DNA of 64,000 nucleotides from Ustilago trichophora (Eukaryota > Basidiomycota > Ustilaginomycetes > Ustilaginales > Ustilaginaceae): positions 2,046,001 through 2,110,000 of the forward strand of contig OOIN01000002.1 in assembly GCA_900323505.1 (NCBI GenBank). Direction: 5' to 3'. The notes beneath the pieces are model-generated. The model made no database searches, was not told the DNA's origin, and worked only from the letters and a program-made list of their open reading frames with translations. Made by a program: the position numbers and the translations under genes. Numbering within the stretch: the first letter of the stretch is position 1; each line of letters opens with the position of its first letter. Positions 1-10,999 of the stretch are shown here, piece after piece.

Positions 1-171
1 CAGGCAAAGACGGCCCTTGAACAGGCTCGCAAGAAGCACATTGATACTCTTGCGGCAAGATCGAGGACGCTGAAGCGACAAGCTGAACAGGATGCTTTCC
101 GACAGGAAAAGCGACGCGAACAGCAGGGCGATGCATTCGGCAGACCCGGGGCGGGACTTCGAGCTTACTAA
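1..171 (+). CDS. C-terminal end of an unidentified protein (5' truncated by window)
   Basis: Frame 1 is open from the first base to a TAA at 169-171 and gives 56 residues. The tail is rich in Lys, Arg, Gln and Glu and would form a charged helix, then ends in a short Gly/Pro stretch finishing GLRAY. Nothing in it identifies a family. The start and most of the gene lie outside the window. It is read as a real gene end because the frame is open from the window edge and the composition is coherent, but a chance frame cannot be excluded over so short a stretch. Confidence 0.5.
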   Translation, partial: QAKTALEQARKKHIDTLAARSRTLKRQAEQDAFRQEKRREQQGDAFGRPGAGLRAY

Positions 172-1277
172 TGGGGTCGATTAAGCATGCATGTCGGAGC
201 CTCTGATTACGATGCTAGTTTGTAGAATGCCATCTTAGAGATTGTAACCACATGAAGCTGAAGAAGAGGGAGTGAGCGGCGATGATTGCTACACGTGAGA
301 CGACTGATCCTCGTGAAATAGGCAGCAAGAATGCGTGCGATTGATGACCGATTCAATGCCTTTCAGTCGACAGCATCGGCCGGAAGACTTCACCTTCGGG
401 AAGACATGAGGTGGGGCCGAGAAGTGGACAAAACTGCACAAAGAGGGGTGCACACTGCAGAGGAAAAAAGTGGGCTTACAGACGGCTTCCGGAAAAGACG
501 GAAGGTTGAAGCCAAAGAAGGGCGCAAGCCGTGCAAGCCATGCAAGCCTCCGCACTCGAAAAACATGATTTGGGAGTCCGAATTCATTCATTTTTTTTCG
601 TTTTTTTTTTTTTTTTTTTCGAGGCCACCAGACGACAAAGGCACAACAACAGCTGTCTGTTGCTCTCCAGCTTTGAAATTGACATTGGAAATTTTAGAAA
701 AAAACGTGCTTTGCTCCCTTTTGGTAAGCGGTTGCTGTGAGGCACCGAGTGGGGAACAGTTGGTAACGTCTCCGTCAAATCCGTGTTGCGCCTCTCGAAA
801 AATAAAAGTTGCCGTTGATCAATCTCTGTGTGTGTGTGTGGAGAAAGCCAGACAGTGCCAGGTCGACTGTCCAGTTGCACAACCGTACTTCGTTTGACCG
901 ACCGACCGACCGACCGACGGATCGAAGCCAAGCTTAAGCAAGCCGATAGAGTCTTGGAAAGCTCGACGTTGCCGTGAACTCCAGATGGACGACATACCAA
1001 CACCTGACCTGTGCAACGCTCGACCGTTTCCACACTGATTCGGTCAGCTGGTATAAGATTCCCACCCCTTCCGTCCCACCTGCCCCCTCTCAACGGACAA
1101 CCAACACTATCCCAACCATTCTCTCACAATCATCATCAAGGAGCTCGATCCCATTCGCAAGCTTCCCATTTACGATCCGCTGCTTAGCATACGACATCGC
1201 TTGCTCTAGTCCACCAATACACGGAACTCACTCACTTGCTTTTGCAAGACCTCGAGGCAGCACTTATCATCCACACA
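172..1277. other. Intergenic region, 1.1 kb
   Basis: No convincing gene. It holds a T8-CG-T19 tract at 591-619, a GACC tetranucleotide run at 896-918 and a TATA-like GTATAAGA near 1051-1058, which lies at a plausible distance upstream of the monooxygenase start at 1278. Short open frames here run through the homopolymer and are not coding. Confidence 0.6.
896..918. repeat. GACC tetranucleotide microsatellite
   Basis: About five and a half copies of GACC in tandem, upstream of the phenol monooxygenase gene. Confidence 0.85.
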
Positions 1278-3464
1278 ATGCCGACGCAAGCATTCTCAGC
1301 GCCAGGACAGGTGGTCGAGGAGGCCAAGGCCGGCGGTCACCACGCCCACGGCACCCACAACTATCCGGATCCCCTCACACACATTGACCGCACCTCGTGG
1401 GATGTCACTATCATCGGTGCTGGTCCTGCCGGTCTCATGCTTGCAAGCTCGCTTGCTCGATTCGGTGGCTTTGACGTGCTTGTCATCGACGAGCGATCCG
1501 AGCCCACCACTGCCGGCCGTGCCGATGGTATCCAGCCCCGAACCATTGAGGTGCTGCGCAACATGGAGCCCCTTGGATCTGAATTCTTCGACCGCAGTGC
1601 TCCTTCTTATGAGCGAACCTTCTGGGACCCTCGTTCGGATGGCCAGCGCGGTATTGAGCGTACTCGACGCGTGCAGTCTTTCCCTACCGACATGGAGATC
1701 CAGGACAACTGCACGCTCGGTCTGCAGCAGGGTTTGATCGAGGGTGGTTTCCTCAGGGACATGGAGCGACACGGACAGCGCGTCACCCGTCCTTGGGCTT
1801 ACCAGAACTTTGAGATGACTGACGATTCAACATATCCCGTCACCGTCACTCTGGAGAAGATGAAGCCCGTTCTCGAGTCGACCAACGAAGGTGGTGCCCC
1901 CATCAGCATCATCAAGCCCACTGGCGAGACCAAGACCATCCGCACCAAGTACCTCGTCGGCTGTGACGGTGGTAGGTCCCGCCTGCGAAAGACACTCGAG
2001 GATCGCCACAACTTTACTTTCAACGGTGACTGGGTCGACACGCTCTGGGCTGCGCTCGACTGCGTTGTTGAGACCAACTTCCCCGATGTCCGCAAGATCG
2101 CCGCGATCCACTCCAAGAACCACGGCGCGCTTTACATTTTCCCACGAGAGAACAACGAGAAGGGCGAGCCCATCATTCGATGCTACACTCAGGTCAACCG
2201 TCTCGAAGGTGAGAAGAGCAAAGAGTCGGCGCTCGATGCCCGAGACAAGGTCACGGCCGAGATGGTCATGAAGGCGATCAAGGAGATTGCCTACCCGTAC
2301 AACTTTAACTTCAAGGGTGTCGAGTGGTTCACATGCTACCCCATCGGTCAGCGTTTGATCTCGAGATACTCTCTTCCTGCTGGCAAGACTGCTGAGGGTG
2401 TTTCCTTCCCTGGTCACCGTGTGCTTCTTGCTGGTGATGCCTGCCACACCCACTCGCCCAAGGCTGGTCAGGGTATGAACACTGCCATCATTGACTCGCA
2501 AGCATTGGCATGGAGGATCAACCTGGTCGAAAAGGGACTGGCTGACCCCGACATTCTCCTCAGCACCTACCACGATGAGCGCCACGCCACCGGCAAGCAG
2601 CTGATTGACTTTGACTCGGAGTACTCGGCGCTCTTCTCGGGTGAGGTGCCCAAGAGCACGCCTCACGTGGCCCAAATGACCGAGGCCGAGAAGCGTGAGC
2701 ACTTTATCAACATCCAGCGCCGCAATGCTGCATTTACGACTGGTGCCGGTGTCATCTACGCCGACAACGTTCTTAACCACCGCGACCCCCAGAAGAAGCT
2801 CGGCGTTGCCAAGATCACTGACAAGCTCGAGCCTGGTCGTCGCTTGCAGCCTGCATGGGCGACTCGCTGGTCCAACTCGCAGCCTGTGCGCATGATTCAC
2901 GAGATCCAGTTCACCGCCCCCGGTGGCTTCCGTCTCTACGTCTGCGCCGGTGACCTCAACAAGAATATGCGTCACCTCGAGGCCTTTGCCCAGCACCTCG
3001 CCTCGCCACACTCGTTTGTCAACCGCTTCCGCGCCAACCAGAGAGCCCTTCTCCTCCAGCACCGTGCATACCACCAACTCCCCACCTCGCTCAATACCGG
3101 TCTCGCTGACGGTTTCGCCTCGGAAGCAAACCCCTTCTTCCATCTTCTCCTCATTGTCAAGACGCAGCGCTTCAACATTGAGATTGAGCAGATCCAGCAC
3201 CTCGGTGCGCTCAAGAGCATGCTCTACTGCGACGACATTGAAGCGGGTCACGGCGCATTCAAGGTTACCCTCGATGACCAGTTTGTCGGTGGTCTCCACG
3301 ACAAGTGGGGTCTCCCCAATGGCGGTATTGTCGTCGTAAGGCCAGACGGATACGTCGGTGCCATCGCTCCCATCGACCAGGGCCAGGCAGGATTTGAAGC
3401 CCTCGAAAAATACTTTGAGGGCTTCTTGAGGCCTGCACCCGTCGCCCAAAAGACTAGGTTGTAG
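1278..3464 (+). CDS. Phenol 2-monooxygenase (FAD-dependent phenol hydroxylase)
   Basis: A 728-residue, single-exon flavoprotein. By family it uses FAD, NADPH and O2 to hydroxylate phenols to catechols in the cytosol. The N-terminal dinucleotide fold is clear: GAGPAGLMLASSLAR near residue 45, followed by the acidic strand end VIDER. The second FAD motif GDACHTHSPKAGQGMN lies near residue 395, with the typical following helix IDSQALAWRI. The last 200 residues fit the thioredoxin-like dimerisation domain of the phenol hydroxylase family. The frame is open further upstream to 1236 but without an ATG there, so the ATG at 1278 is taken as the start. Length is slightly above the yeast-type enzyme (about 665). 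Neighbours are unrelated, so no catabolic cluster is visible. The exact aromatic substrate cannot be read from the sequence. Confidence 0.9.
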   Translation: MPTQAFSAPGQVVEEAKAGGHHAHGTHNYPDPLTHIDRTSWDVTIIGAGPAGLMLASSLARFGGFDVLVIDERSEPTTAGRADGIQPRTIEVLRNMEPLGSEFFDRSAPSYERTFWDPRSDGQRGIERTRRVQSFPTDMEIQDNCTLGLQQGLIEGGFLRDMERHGQRVTRPWAYQNFEMTDDSTYPVTVTLEKMKPVLESTNEGGAPISIIKPTGETKTIRTKYLVGCDGGRSRLRKTLEDRHNFTFNGDWVDTLWAALDCVVETNFPDVRKIAAIHSKNHGALYIFPRENNEKGEPIIRCYTQVNRLEGEKSKESALDARDKVTAEMVMKAIKEIAYPYNFNFKGVEWFTCYPIGQRLISRYSLPAGKTAEGVSFPGHRVLLAGDACHTHSPKAGQGMNTAIIDSQALAWRINLVEKGLADPDILLSTYHDERHATGKQLIDFDSEYSALFSGEVPKSTPHVAQMTEAEKREHFINIQRRNAAFTTGAGVIYADNVLNHRDPQKKLGVAKITDKLEPGRRLQPAWATRWSNSQPVRMIHEIQFTAPGGFRLYVCAGDLNKNMRHLEAFAQHLASPHSFVNRFRANQRALLLQHRAYHQLPTSLNTGLADGFASEANPFFHLLLIVKTQRFNIEIEQIQHLGALKSMLYCDDIEAGHGAFKVTLDDQFVGGLHDKWGLPNGGIVVVRPDGYVGAIAPIDQGQAGFEALEKYFEGFLRPAPVAQKTRL

Positions 3465-3778
3465 AAGATTTCCAAGCAAGTCCTTCCCGCTTCATATCTC
3501 ATATATATATCCATCTATTCTTTGCTCTTAGCTTTGCATTTTTTTCTCTTCTTGGCAATCGAATTTTCGTAAGAACCATCATGACAGTATGCGACTGAAA
3601 GCGTGTGCGATTGCGTCAAGTATGCATCCATGATTGCGCAACCGAGCCAAACCTCAAAGCCTACACCATTTGCTGAACGAGATCCTAAACCGGAATGGCA
3701 GAGTTCAACTTGAACCTCACACAATTCTTCTTGAAAATGTCACAATCAACCAGAATCATCCTTGATTCCATTCCACAA

Positions 3779-4011
3779 AGTCTTCACTCCAACTCCAGCT
3801 CAGCTCAGCTTGAAGATGAAAGACCTAGCAAAGTCTGAAGCACTGTAACCCCGTTTGTCATTCTAAACAGTAGAACGAGTCTTCACTCCAACTCCAACTC
3901 CAACTCCAACTCCAGCTCCAACTCCAGCTCAGCTCAGCTCAGTTTACAGATGAAAGACTTGGCAAAGTCTGAAGCACCGTAACCCCGTACGTCATTTTAA
4001 ACAATAGAACG
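3779..4011. repeat. Two-copy tandem repeat with internal hexanucleotide expansion
   Basis: Copy 1 (3779-3877, 99 bp) and copy 2 (3878-4011, 134 bp) share the order AGTCTTCACTCCAACTCC, AGCTC repeats, GATGAAAGAC, GCAAAGTCTGAAGCAC, GTAACCCCGT and a final AGAACG. Copy 2 is longer mainly because AACTCC and AGCTC units are expanded. Confidence 0.9.
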
Positions 4012-4130
4012 ATAAAAAAATGGATCGTTACTACATTTATTCAAAAGAGATACAAGTACAGTACAAGATAGGAAATTTTGCTACGGAAGGAAAGGAAGAA
4101 ACACAAGATTTTAAAATGTGACCATGTAAG

Positions 4131-4132
<2 letters not shown>

Positions 4133-4174
<42 letters not shown>
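4133..4174. repeat. GT dinucleotide microsatellite (about 21 units)
   Basis: An uninterrupted GT run of about 42 bp lies just beyond the 3' end of the Ser-rich protein gene. Confidence 0.95.
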
Positions 4175-4175
<1 letters not shown>

Positions 4176-4279
4176 GAAGGCAAGGACAAAGACGAATCTC
4201 AATTGTACCGATGGGGTAGAGAGACGAGGGGTATGATTGGGAAGAGGCAAAATTGGAGGATGTCGTGTTTGAGGGACGC

Positions 4280-6097
4280 TTAGAGCATGCTAGCGATGCT
4301 CATTGTAGATCTTGGCGTTGCGGGAGCATCTCCGTCCGAATCGGCGGCCTCTTCTTTTTTGATCTTCTTTTCCGACTTGACCTGCAAGTGCGATGATGGC
4401 GTTGCCCTGCCAGCCCCTCCTCCTGCTCCTGCTGCTGTTGCTGCTGTGATTCTAGGTGCGGAAGCTGGTTCGCCGTTGATGGATGCCTCATCGCGAGATG
4501 GAGACGAGACTTGCGAGTCATCGACATCCCTTTCGTTGATGGTCCTTGACGTTGGGATGGGTCGCGAGTTGCTTGGCTTGCGCGCCCATGAGAAGTCGCC
4601 AAAGGTGGTGCGGAACTGCGGGTTCGGCTGACTCAAGCGCTTGACGGGAAGCTCCTTTGCTTGCTTAGCTAGTGCCTCGAGTCCAGAGCAGGATCGCTGA
4701 CGATGCTCAATCAGCTCTGCAAAGTTGGAGAGCACGTTGGCGAGGCTGCTAGACGAGCCGCGATGTGACGACGAAAATGATCCGCTAGGAACACTGTGTG
4801 CTGTTCTCGCCGACGGTCCGCCCAAAAAGTCGCCAAACGGCGAGGTTCCCCTAGACATGACGCGGGACTCGGGCGCTGAATGCTGCTGAGGAGATGCTGG
4901 GCCACGGATCTTGTCGTCGCCAGCCTCTGCCGTCTGCGGGCTTAGAGTCGGGTTGGGGTTGAACAGGGGATCGATGCGGACAGAGCTTCGACGACGCTCG
5001 AGCTCGAGCGCCTTCTGCGCCCATTCCCTTTCAAAGCGATAGAAGCGACTGTACGTGTGAGCGGCTTGTTTGGCTTCATCAAAGATGCCCTCGCTTGATC
5101 GCCATTCGGGCAACTTGCTGCTGGACGACGACGACGATGGCTCGACGGCTGCGGAGGCATTCAGAGTAATGGCTGGCGTGCTGGTTGGCGATGTAGGAGA
5201 TGATGCCTGATGCAAGCGCGTCGCAGGCGTCTCGTCGTCCTCATCATCAGCTGCTCTTGCAGGAGTGGATGCAGCGTCCTGCGCTGCACTTGGCTCATCC
5301 GCTTCGTGGCTTACCGTGAGCGGCGCCGAAGACAGAGGGCTGCGTGGCGTAGTCGGTGTTGCAGGCACAGCCAATGTCGAAGCATGCGTCTTGGTGGGCG
5401 ACGAAGGGGCGGGTGTGCCAGCTGAAGGAGTGGAAGCTGCCGAAGACTGAGGGGTAAGGCCCAGGTGATTGGCCAGCACTGTGGCGATGGCAACATTCTG
5501 TGAGGCTGTCTCAACATGACGAGACATGTCGTGGCTCATGCTGCCAACGCTAGCCTTGCGAGCCTGCTCGATGAGCATGCCGAGTTGCTCGACACGCTGA
5601 CGCTTTTGCTCCTGCTCCGGGTGTGTCGACATGCGACGCTGGCCGGCTTGGCTCTGCAATACTGCTGCTGCAGCAGCGGTGGCAAGGTTGATGATGCTGG
5701 CTCGGCGCAATGGGTCTGTGGGAAGCTGGATCTCGGCAGCCGAAGCTACCTTGAAAGCAGCCGAATCTGCGTCTGCCTCATACTTGCGCTTAACCCCGTG
5801 GGACTCGCTGAGAGCGGGAGAGCGAGAGCCTTTAGGTGAGGACATTCGTGTCTGCGCTTCTGAGACGTGTGAGAGATTTGTGAGAAGCTGGTTGATAGCA
5901 AGTTTGGCGTGTGACGAGCCTGCGTGGGACTCAGAGGTGCTGCTGGAATTGGCGATGGAAGTGTTGATAGAGAGATCAACGCGGGAGCCCCGACGCGAAG
6001 CGGGCGCGCTGCCGACAGGTACGTCAACCCAAGATCCTCGACGTGAAACTGCTGGTGAAGAAGGCGTCAAGGATGCTCTGCGGGTAGCGACGGACAT
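4280..6097 (-). CDS. Ser/Thr-rich protein of unknown function, probably nuclear
   Basis: A 605-residue single-exon protein. The ATG at 6097 is used because the few codons upstream lack an ATG. It is strongly enriched in Ser, Ala, Thr and Pro and has no fold I can recognise. Visible features are a repeated SRRGS(W/R)VD motif in the first 45 residues, a KRKYE basic patch near residue 105, several RRxS sites that look like basophilic kinase targets, an amphipathic charged stretch (SRFYRFEREWAQKALELERRR) around residue 355, and a lysine-rich tail VKSEKKIKKEE that contains SUMO-like sites. It ends in the short motif MSIASML. The basic patches suggest the nucleus and perhaps transcription control; that is inference. 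The gene converges on the monooxygenase. Confidence 0.75.
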   Translation of the reverse strand: MSVATRRASLTPSSPAVSRRGSWVDVPVGSAPASRRGSRVDLSINTSIANSSSTSESHAGSSHAKLAINQLLTNLSHVSEAQTRMSSPKGSRSPALSESHGVKRKYEADADSAAFKVASAAEIQLPTDPLRRASIINLATAAAAAVLQSQAGQRRMSTHPEQEQKRQRVEQLGMLIEQARKASVGSMSHDMSRHVETASQNVAIATVLANHLGLTPQSSAASTPSAGTPAPSSPTKTHASTLAVPATPTTPRSPLSSAPLTVSHEADEPSAAQDAASTPARAADDEDDETPATRLHQASSPTSPTSTPAITLNASAAVEPSSSSSSSKLPEWRSSEGIFDEAKQAAHTYSRFYRFEREWAQKALELERRRSSVRIDPLFNPNPTLSPQTAEAGDDKIRGPASPQQHSAPESRVMSRGTSPFGDFLGGPSARTAHSVPSGSFSSSHRGSSSSLANVLSNFAELIEHRQRSCSGLEALAKQAKELPVKRLSQPNPQFRTTFGDFSWARKPSNSRPIPTSRTINERDVDDSQVSSPSRDEASINGEPASAPRITAATAAGAGGGAGRATPSSHLQVKSEKKIKKEEAADSDGDAPATPRSTMSIASML

Positions 6098-9070
6098 GAC
6101 GTTGGACACGGAAGCAGATCTATACCGCTTCGTGCAAGTCGTTCAACAGTTGGACTGAACTGAATTGAAGGCAAGCAGCGGCTGAGCGCCAACGAGATGC
6201 TAATGGGGACAAGTAGAGCGCAAGTTGGGGAGAGAACGTCGCGATGGATCGTTTGATGCGCAGATGTGCTGGAACGTGGCAGCGGTTGTCGCGTCGACGG
6301 GTTTGCTGCTTTCAATGTGCGTAGTTTGTTGGAGAGTCAGGTCTCGTATGCGTTCCAATGTTGTACGCAGGCTTGCTACAACATTGAAGATGGGCGAAGC
6401 GGTTTACGTAGATGATTCGCAAAGGTGTAAAGATGGACAATGTGAGGATGCTGTTCGGCGACAAGATAAAGGTAGATAGTTTCTTTCTGCCAATGTCGAT
6501 CTGCAAATTGGTTGAAATGGGTCGGGTCTGTCGAGTCTGCTGGGTCTGCTAGATCAAGTGAGCGGTGATGTAAACGGTGCTGGTCAAAGTTGAAAGAGAA
6601 TGCTGAAGGGCTTAGGTGAAGGAAGCCAAGGAAAGGCAGGTGTCAATGGCCGGGATGTGAGGGTCTGACGATGAGGATGGAGTGGGTCGCGGGAGAAAAG
6701 GGCAGGTGAGGGACAAACGGGGCCGCGAGGGTGCCGTTGACGGGAGAACTTCTTCTGAATACCAGGCAGCAAAGGGCTTCGGGATGACGGAAGAGGTCGA
6801 GTGGCTACAGCTTCTTGTGGAACAAGACCAGCCCTGTGTACAGTAGATTCGGTTGGATATTGCCCCCAGCCAACGTCCTAGGACCCACGACAAGATTTGA
6901 GCAAAAGAGAGGGCCAGAGACAAAGGGCCACAAGCGACAGGGCCTGCGGGGGTTAGGGTTACAAAAGGGGATCCAGAGATGTGTATTGTAGGCGCAAGGT
7001 TGGCTAAGAGCGCGGACCACAAGCCAGCGTGGGTTGTGGGAAGCGAAAGAGCCGAGTGAGGGACCGGACGCCTAATTTTTCCTGGAAAAAAAAAAAAAAA
7101 AAAGAAAATAAAGAAAAAAAATAAAAGAAGAAGAAAAAAGAGCGGGGAGAACTAGAATTGAGCTGAGATGCTGTGTGAGAGAGAGAGGGCGACATCTTCC
7201 ATCGGAAATTGCGATGAAGCGATCCAAGTCCAACGGGATGAATTGTCTCAAGTCGAGCTAGAATGCAGTACGCTTAACCAGTCACTGGCACACATACAAG
7301 CGCGACCAGAACTCTTTAGATCAGGAGTCTGGGTCGAGTCGAGTCGAGTTCTAGGTCCAGTTGCAGACCTTTGAATCCGAGCGAGACGCACTAATCTGAT
7401 GAGATCGTAATTGCTATTTGAAGTGTGGGCGCTCAAAATTGCAAACTTGAACCGGAGCCGCCGCTGGTCAGAGAACAGTCACCAGCGCTAAAAAGCGCAG
7501 TCCTTGATTCGTTCTGCAGAGCAAAGGCAAAGCGAAGCGGCACATTTGGATTTCCCACCCACGCGCTACTACGGAATGTGGCCCGAATGTGGGCTCAAAA
7601 CCGGCTTGGGGGTGGGCTTGCGCTTGGGCTTGGTCTAGGTCGTACATGCTTATGCACGACCGAGCGGGTCTCGAATATGTGTTTTTAAAAAATAAATAAA
7701 TAAAAGGGCAAACGGAGTGAATGCCACGGTGTCCAGGATCAAAAAATTGCAAATCGATGCGCCCGAGTGCCTCGGATCTTGCATTTTCCCAACCTGACAT
7801 GCAGCAAGGCGAGCAAGGAGAGAGAGGGTTTCGAGTGAATTTTAGTCTTTGCTCGTCCGTCGGATCCACACACGCGCACACCTCTCATAAAACCTACTGC
7901 ATGTACAGTACTGTACTCTATTGCGATCAACTTAAGATTCTAATTTTCGCAAAATTCAAGTGGTCGTTGCTGAGCTTTTCACCCTTTTCCAACCGCGCAT
8001 AGACGTTGGTCGCGGCCTGTCTTCGATCTCGAGCCGCAGGTCTCGCTTCCCGCTTCCCATAGCCACGCGGCCGGATGGTTGGTTGACTGGGTGGATGGAT
8101 GTAGGGCGTGGAATGGACAATCGCTCCTCTTGTATATGGTTGAATCAAGTGATTGGGTGACAAGCGCTACTGTACAGTACAATCAAATGTGTAATTAGAG
8201 ATGCGACGACGCACTCAATTCCAAATCCCGGTGGGGATTGACTGTCCTCTTTGCCTGTACTGTACTGTACAACAGCCTAGCCCGAAATGTGGCACTCCCT
8301 GGCCTTGCCGGCCTCACGGTTTTTGGATTTTCCGAGCTTTTCAACTTGCTTACCTCCCTGAAAGGCGAAATCAAGTCCAGAGGTGGTCTCAAGCTTGTCT
8401 TGTCGTCTTTCTGGCTGTTGGTCAGATGCATCATTTCCATCAGCACCCGCAAGGTGTGTGGGATGAAAGTGAATGCGTCGATGAGGGCGCAGCTGAGCGG
8501 AACCAAGACAACGGGCGCTCGTATGCATCTGAAGAGGTGATTCACAGGATGAATTAGCCAGCCATGACCTTGATTGCAAAAATCGAGTAGAGTAGTGAAA
8601 AGGTAATTCATCTTTTTTTTTTTCCTGCTCAGATGCCAAGCTGTCTCTGTCTACAGGCAGGATTTTCGAACGGCGCGAAGCGGGGCTTGCCAATCTGGTG
8701 AAAAGGCTCGCAAACACGCATGCGAGCCATCGCTTGGAAGAACTAGGGGGGGGGGGGGGGACAAGTCATCCGCCAACGCCAATCCGTATCCCTTCCTGTG
8801 TTCTCCTGCCTTCCATATCATAAGGTCAAGGCTTGCGACAGAAACGCCTTGAAAGAATATATGCAGACGTAGTGGCACGAGGTCTTGCTGAGCTGCGGAG
8901 TTGGGTCCATCTCACTTTGAAGTGCAGAGCGAATAATCGCAACCGGAACATTTGCAGCTCCGGTCGTTAGGCAAGCACGACAACAGTGTCTCTGAAATGC
9001 ACAAATTGGAGCGCTGAAAATACAAAATTTTCGAGGAGAAAAAAAAACCACCCCCCAAAAAACAAAAACA
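6098..9070. other. Gene-poor region, first half
   Basis: No intact gene is seen on either strand. It holds the promoter side of the Ser-rich gene, an A18 tract at 7086-7103, a G15 tract at 8746-8760, and several GTACTGTAC-type motifs near 7905, 8172 and 8257. The open frames are short, conflict with one another and lack family features. Confidence 0.55.
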
Positions 9071-9076
9071 AAAACA

Positions 9077-9226
9077 ATCGGTGGCAATCCACATCTGAGT
9101 TTTTGTCGACTGCATAGCCGTCCATCTCCTTCTCACAGCACTTCTTGGTGGGCCAATATTTGTGTTCGCTACCGAGATCATGTAGGATGGAGGACGCGAC
9201 AGTCGCATCGCGAGACACATAGTTTC
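9077..9226 (-). pseudogene. Possible decayed Ty1/copia reverse-transcriptase fragment
   Basis: On the minus strand a frame reads SEHKYWPTKKCCEKEMDGY, followed by KNSDVD. This resembles the start of the copia reverse-transcriptase domain (SxxxxxWxxAMxxEMxSLxxNxTWxLV). Flanking frames are broken and a long A-rich tract follows. It is a family-pattern judgement only and no full domain can be rebuilt. Confidence 0.3.
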
Positions 9227-10229
9227 AAGTGATGAGAAAATGCGAATCATCCCGATAGTCACGAAAGTCAGGGCAGTGTTGCCCGAATGCACGGGAAGAG
9301 CCTGGAGCCTGGTCAGAGCGATATTGAAGCGCCATCTCACACATTGTACTTTGCATACAGGGCGGTAACGAGCGTTCCTCGATCGGATGCCAATTCGGGT
9401 TGAAACACATTTCAATTCACTTGGCTCGAGTTGTCCAGCATTTGAGTGCGTGGGAGATGTTTGAATTGCATTGCGATTTGGTGGGAATTAGTCTCTGCAT
9501 CGGGCCGAACAAACCGAGCACATTCAGACGCAAAAATTTCAGAGCGTCCGTCAGTCCAATCATTGGAGAACGATCGTATGCAGAGTCTGAGTCTGAGAGG
9601 TGTTCGGGACCTAGATCCCGAGTCCGACTAACCTTGCATGCTTCTGTCGCATGGCTATACCAGGGGGGGATTTCTTCTATTTTATTGTTTTTTCCCTTAC
9701 CTCGGAAAAGCAGAGAGTCAAAGTCAAGCAAAAAGCAATTGAATCGTCGAAAAGTACACAGTATAGTCGCGCTAGCCGCGAGAAAAGTCATCAACAAAGT
9801 AGAATCCGCCAAGGCCTAGTCCAAAGAGTGAGACATACAGTACATCCACCAACCTCGAGCATTGCCATTTTCATGCATCCCTTCCCCTTGCCCATAAAGT
9901 GTGAGCTTTCCGAAGCGGATGCTGAAATCAACAGCCTCAGCAAAGGACATCACGCCAGGCCATCTGGCACAAGCTCGTGGCGTGCCGGCTTTTGACTCTC
10001 CGCGAATACAGTCCGCACCATGGCTTACCAGCCGCAGTTTCTGTCCCTGTATTCCTCCAAGCCCATCTCATTGTTTCCAATTCTCTTGTCGTCCAAACTC
10101 CGAAACACCTCGGTTCCACTGAAATGGTTGTCGACGACGCAATCATACTGTAATCCTAGACCCTGCCTTGGCCTTTCACCTTGTTTCCTGTCCAATCTAA
10201 TTGGCAGGACTTTGTAAGCCTACTTTGTC

Positions 10230-10990
10230 GAGAGGTGCGACGCGCGATAAATGCTGCCTTAGCGTAAGGTATCACAAAAATTAATGGACTGAACTTGATT
10301 CTGATCCATCGGAGCCGATGTGATCGCATCGCTATTGGCGACGCGGTGGGCTTGGTCCACGCACAGTTCTTGCCTTGCTTGGCTGGGAACTGGATCACAA
10401 CTAGCATGGCTGCCGCGTCCAGTATTCATGGCGTTGGTAAGGAGTATATACGTCGAACCCAGAGCAACCAGCTTCGATCCCGATGCCGATCACAAGGTGC
10501 TCAAATTACAATGTAACTGCGGTATGACATTGCACTGTAGTAGCGGTCGTGTATCTGACACGGAAGATGGTGCCCCGACTCCGTCACAAGCTTCGCGACG
10601 GGTTTCAAGTACAGTACAGCTTGAACAACTGCATATAGAACCCAACCGGTCAGGACGTTCAAATACCGAAGCATATTCATACGCCGCAAGAGGTCATCTT
10701 GGAATGGAATGCGACAAATCTCGAAGACCTCGTGGACAACATCGACCGAAAGGCGAGGAGGAAGCGAGGGCCAGCGCCAACTTCTTCCTGCCACGCGTGT
10801 TACGTTGAGGTGCAGCGGATCGCGATCGGACGACCAAATCCTTAGTCTGTTTGAGGCTAGTCAGGATCGCTCGCCAACATCATACTCTTCACAGCGTCAA
10901 GCAGGTTCGATGTTCCCCAACTTGATGTTCCAAGCAAAAGATTTCATAACCTCCTTCCGTCGCATGCTTCTCGTTGCAACTGACCTTTCG
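10230..10990 (-). mobile_element. Possible decayed Ty1/copia pol (RT end and RNase H), broken
   Basis: Three minus-strand fragments occur in the order and spacing expected of a copia polyprotein. Near 10.9 kb is EGGYEIFCLEHQVGEHR, like the RT 'LGIxIxRD' segment. Near 10.65 kb is MLRYLNVLTGWVLYAVVQAV, like the 'LxYLxxxTRPDIxYAV' segment. Near 10.3 kb is ASPIAMRSHRLRWIRIKF, like the RNase H end 'NPxxHxRSKHIDIxYHFI'. They lie in different frames with stops between them, so this would be an old, dead copy. No long terminal repeats were found. Confidence 0.3.
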
Positions 10991-10999
10991 TTGTCGTAC

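Larger units (their letters stand above)
3465..4279. other. Repeat-rich region between two convergent genes
   Basis: This 815-bp stretch separates the 3' ends of the monooxygenase and the Ser-rich protein gene. It contains a two-copy tandem repeat (3779-4011) and a long GT microsatellite (4133-4174). No gene is seen. Confidence 0.7.

Noticed and set aside
331..897. 188-codon frame before the monooxygenase
   Set aside because: It runs through a T19 tract read as poly-Phe and has no domain or conserved start, so it is non-coding.
1827..3479. Long open frame (550 codons) on the minus strand opposite the phenol monooxygenase
   Set aside because: It is the antisense shadow of a well-supported enzyme. 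Strong third-position bias keeps the opposite frame free of stops, and its Val/Leu/Glu-rich translation has no family features.
10320..10808. 162-codon plus-strand frame in the gene-poor region
   Set aside because: Composition is random-looking and it overlaps minus-strand fragments that better resemble decayed copia sequence.
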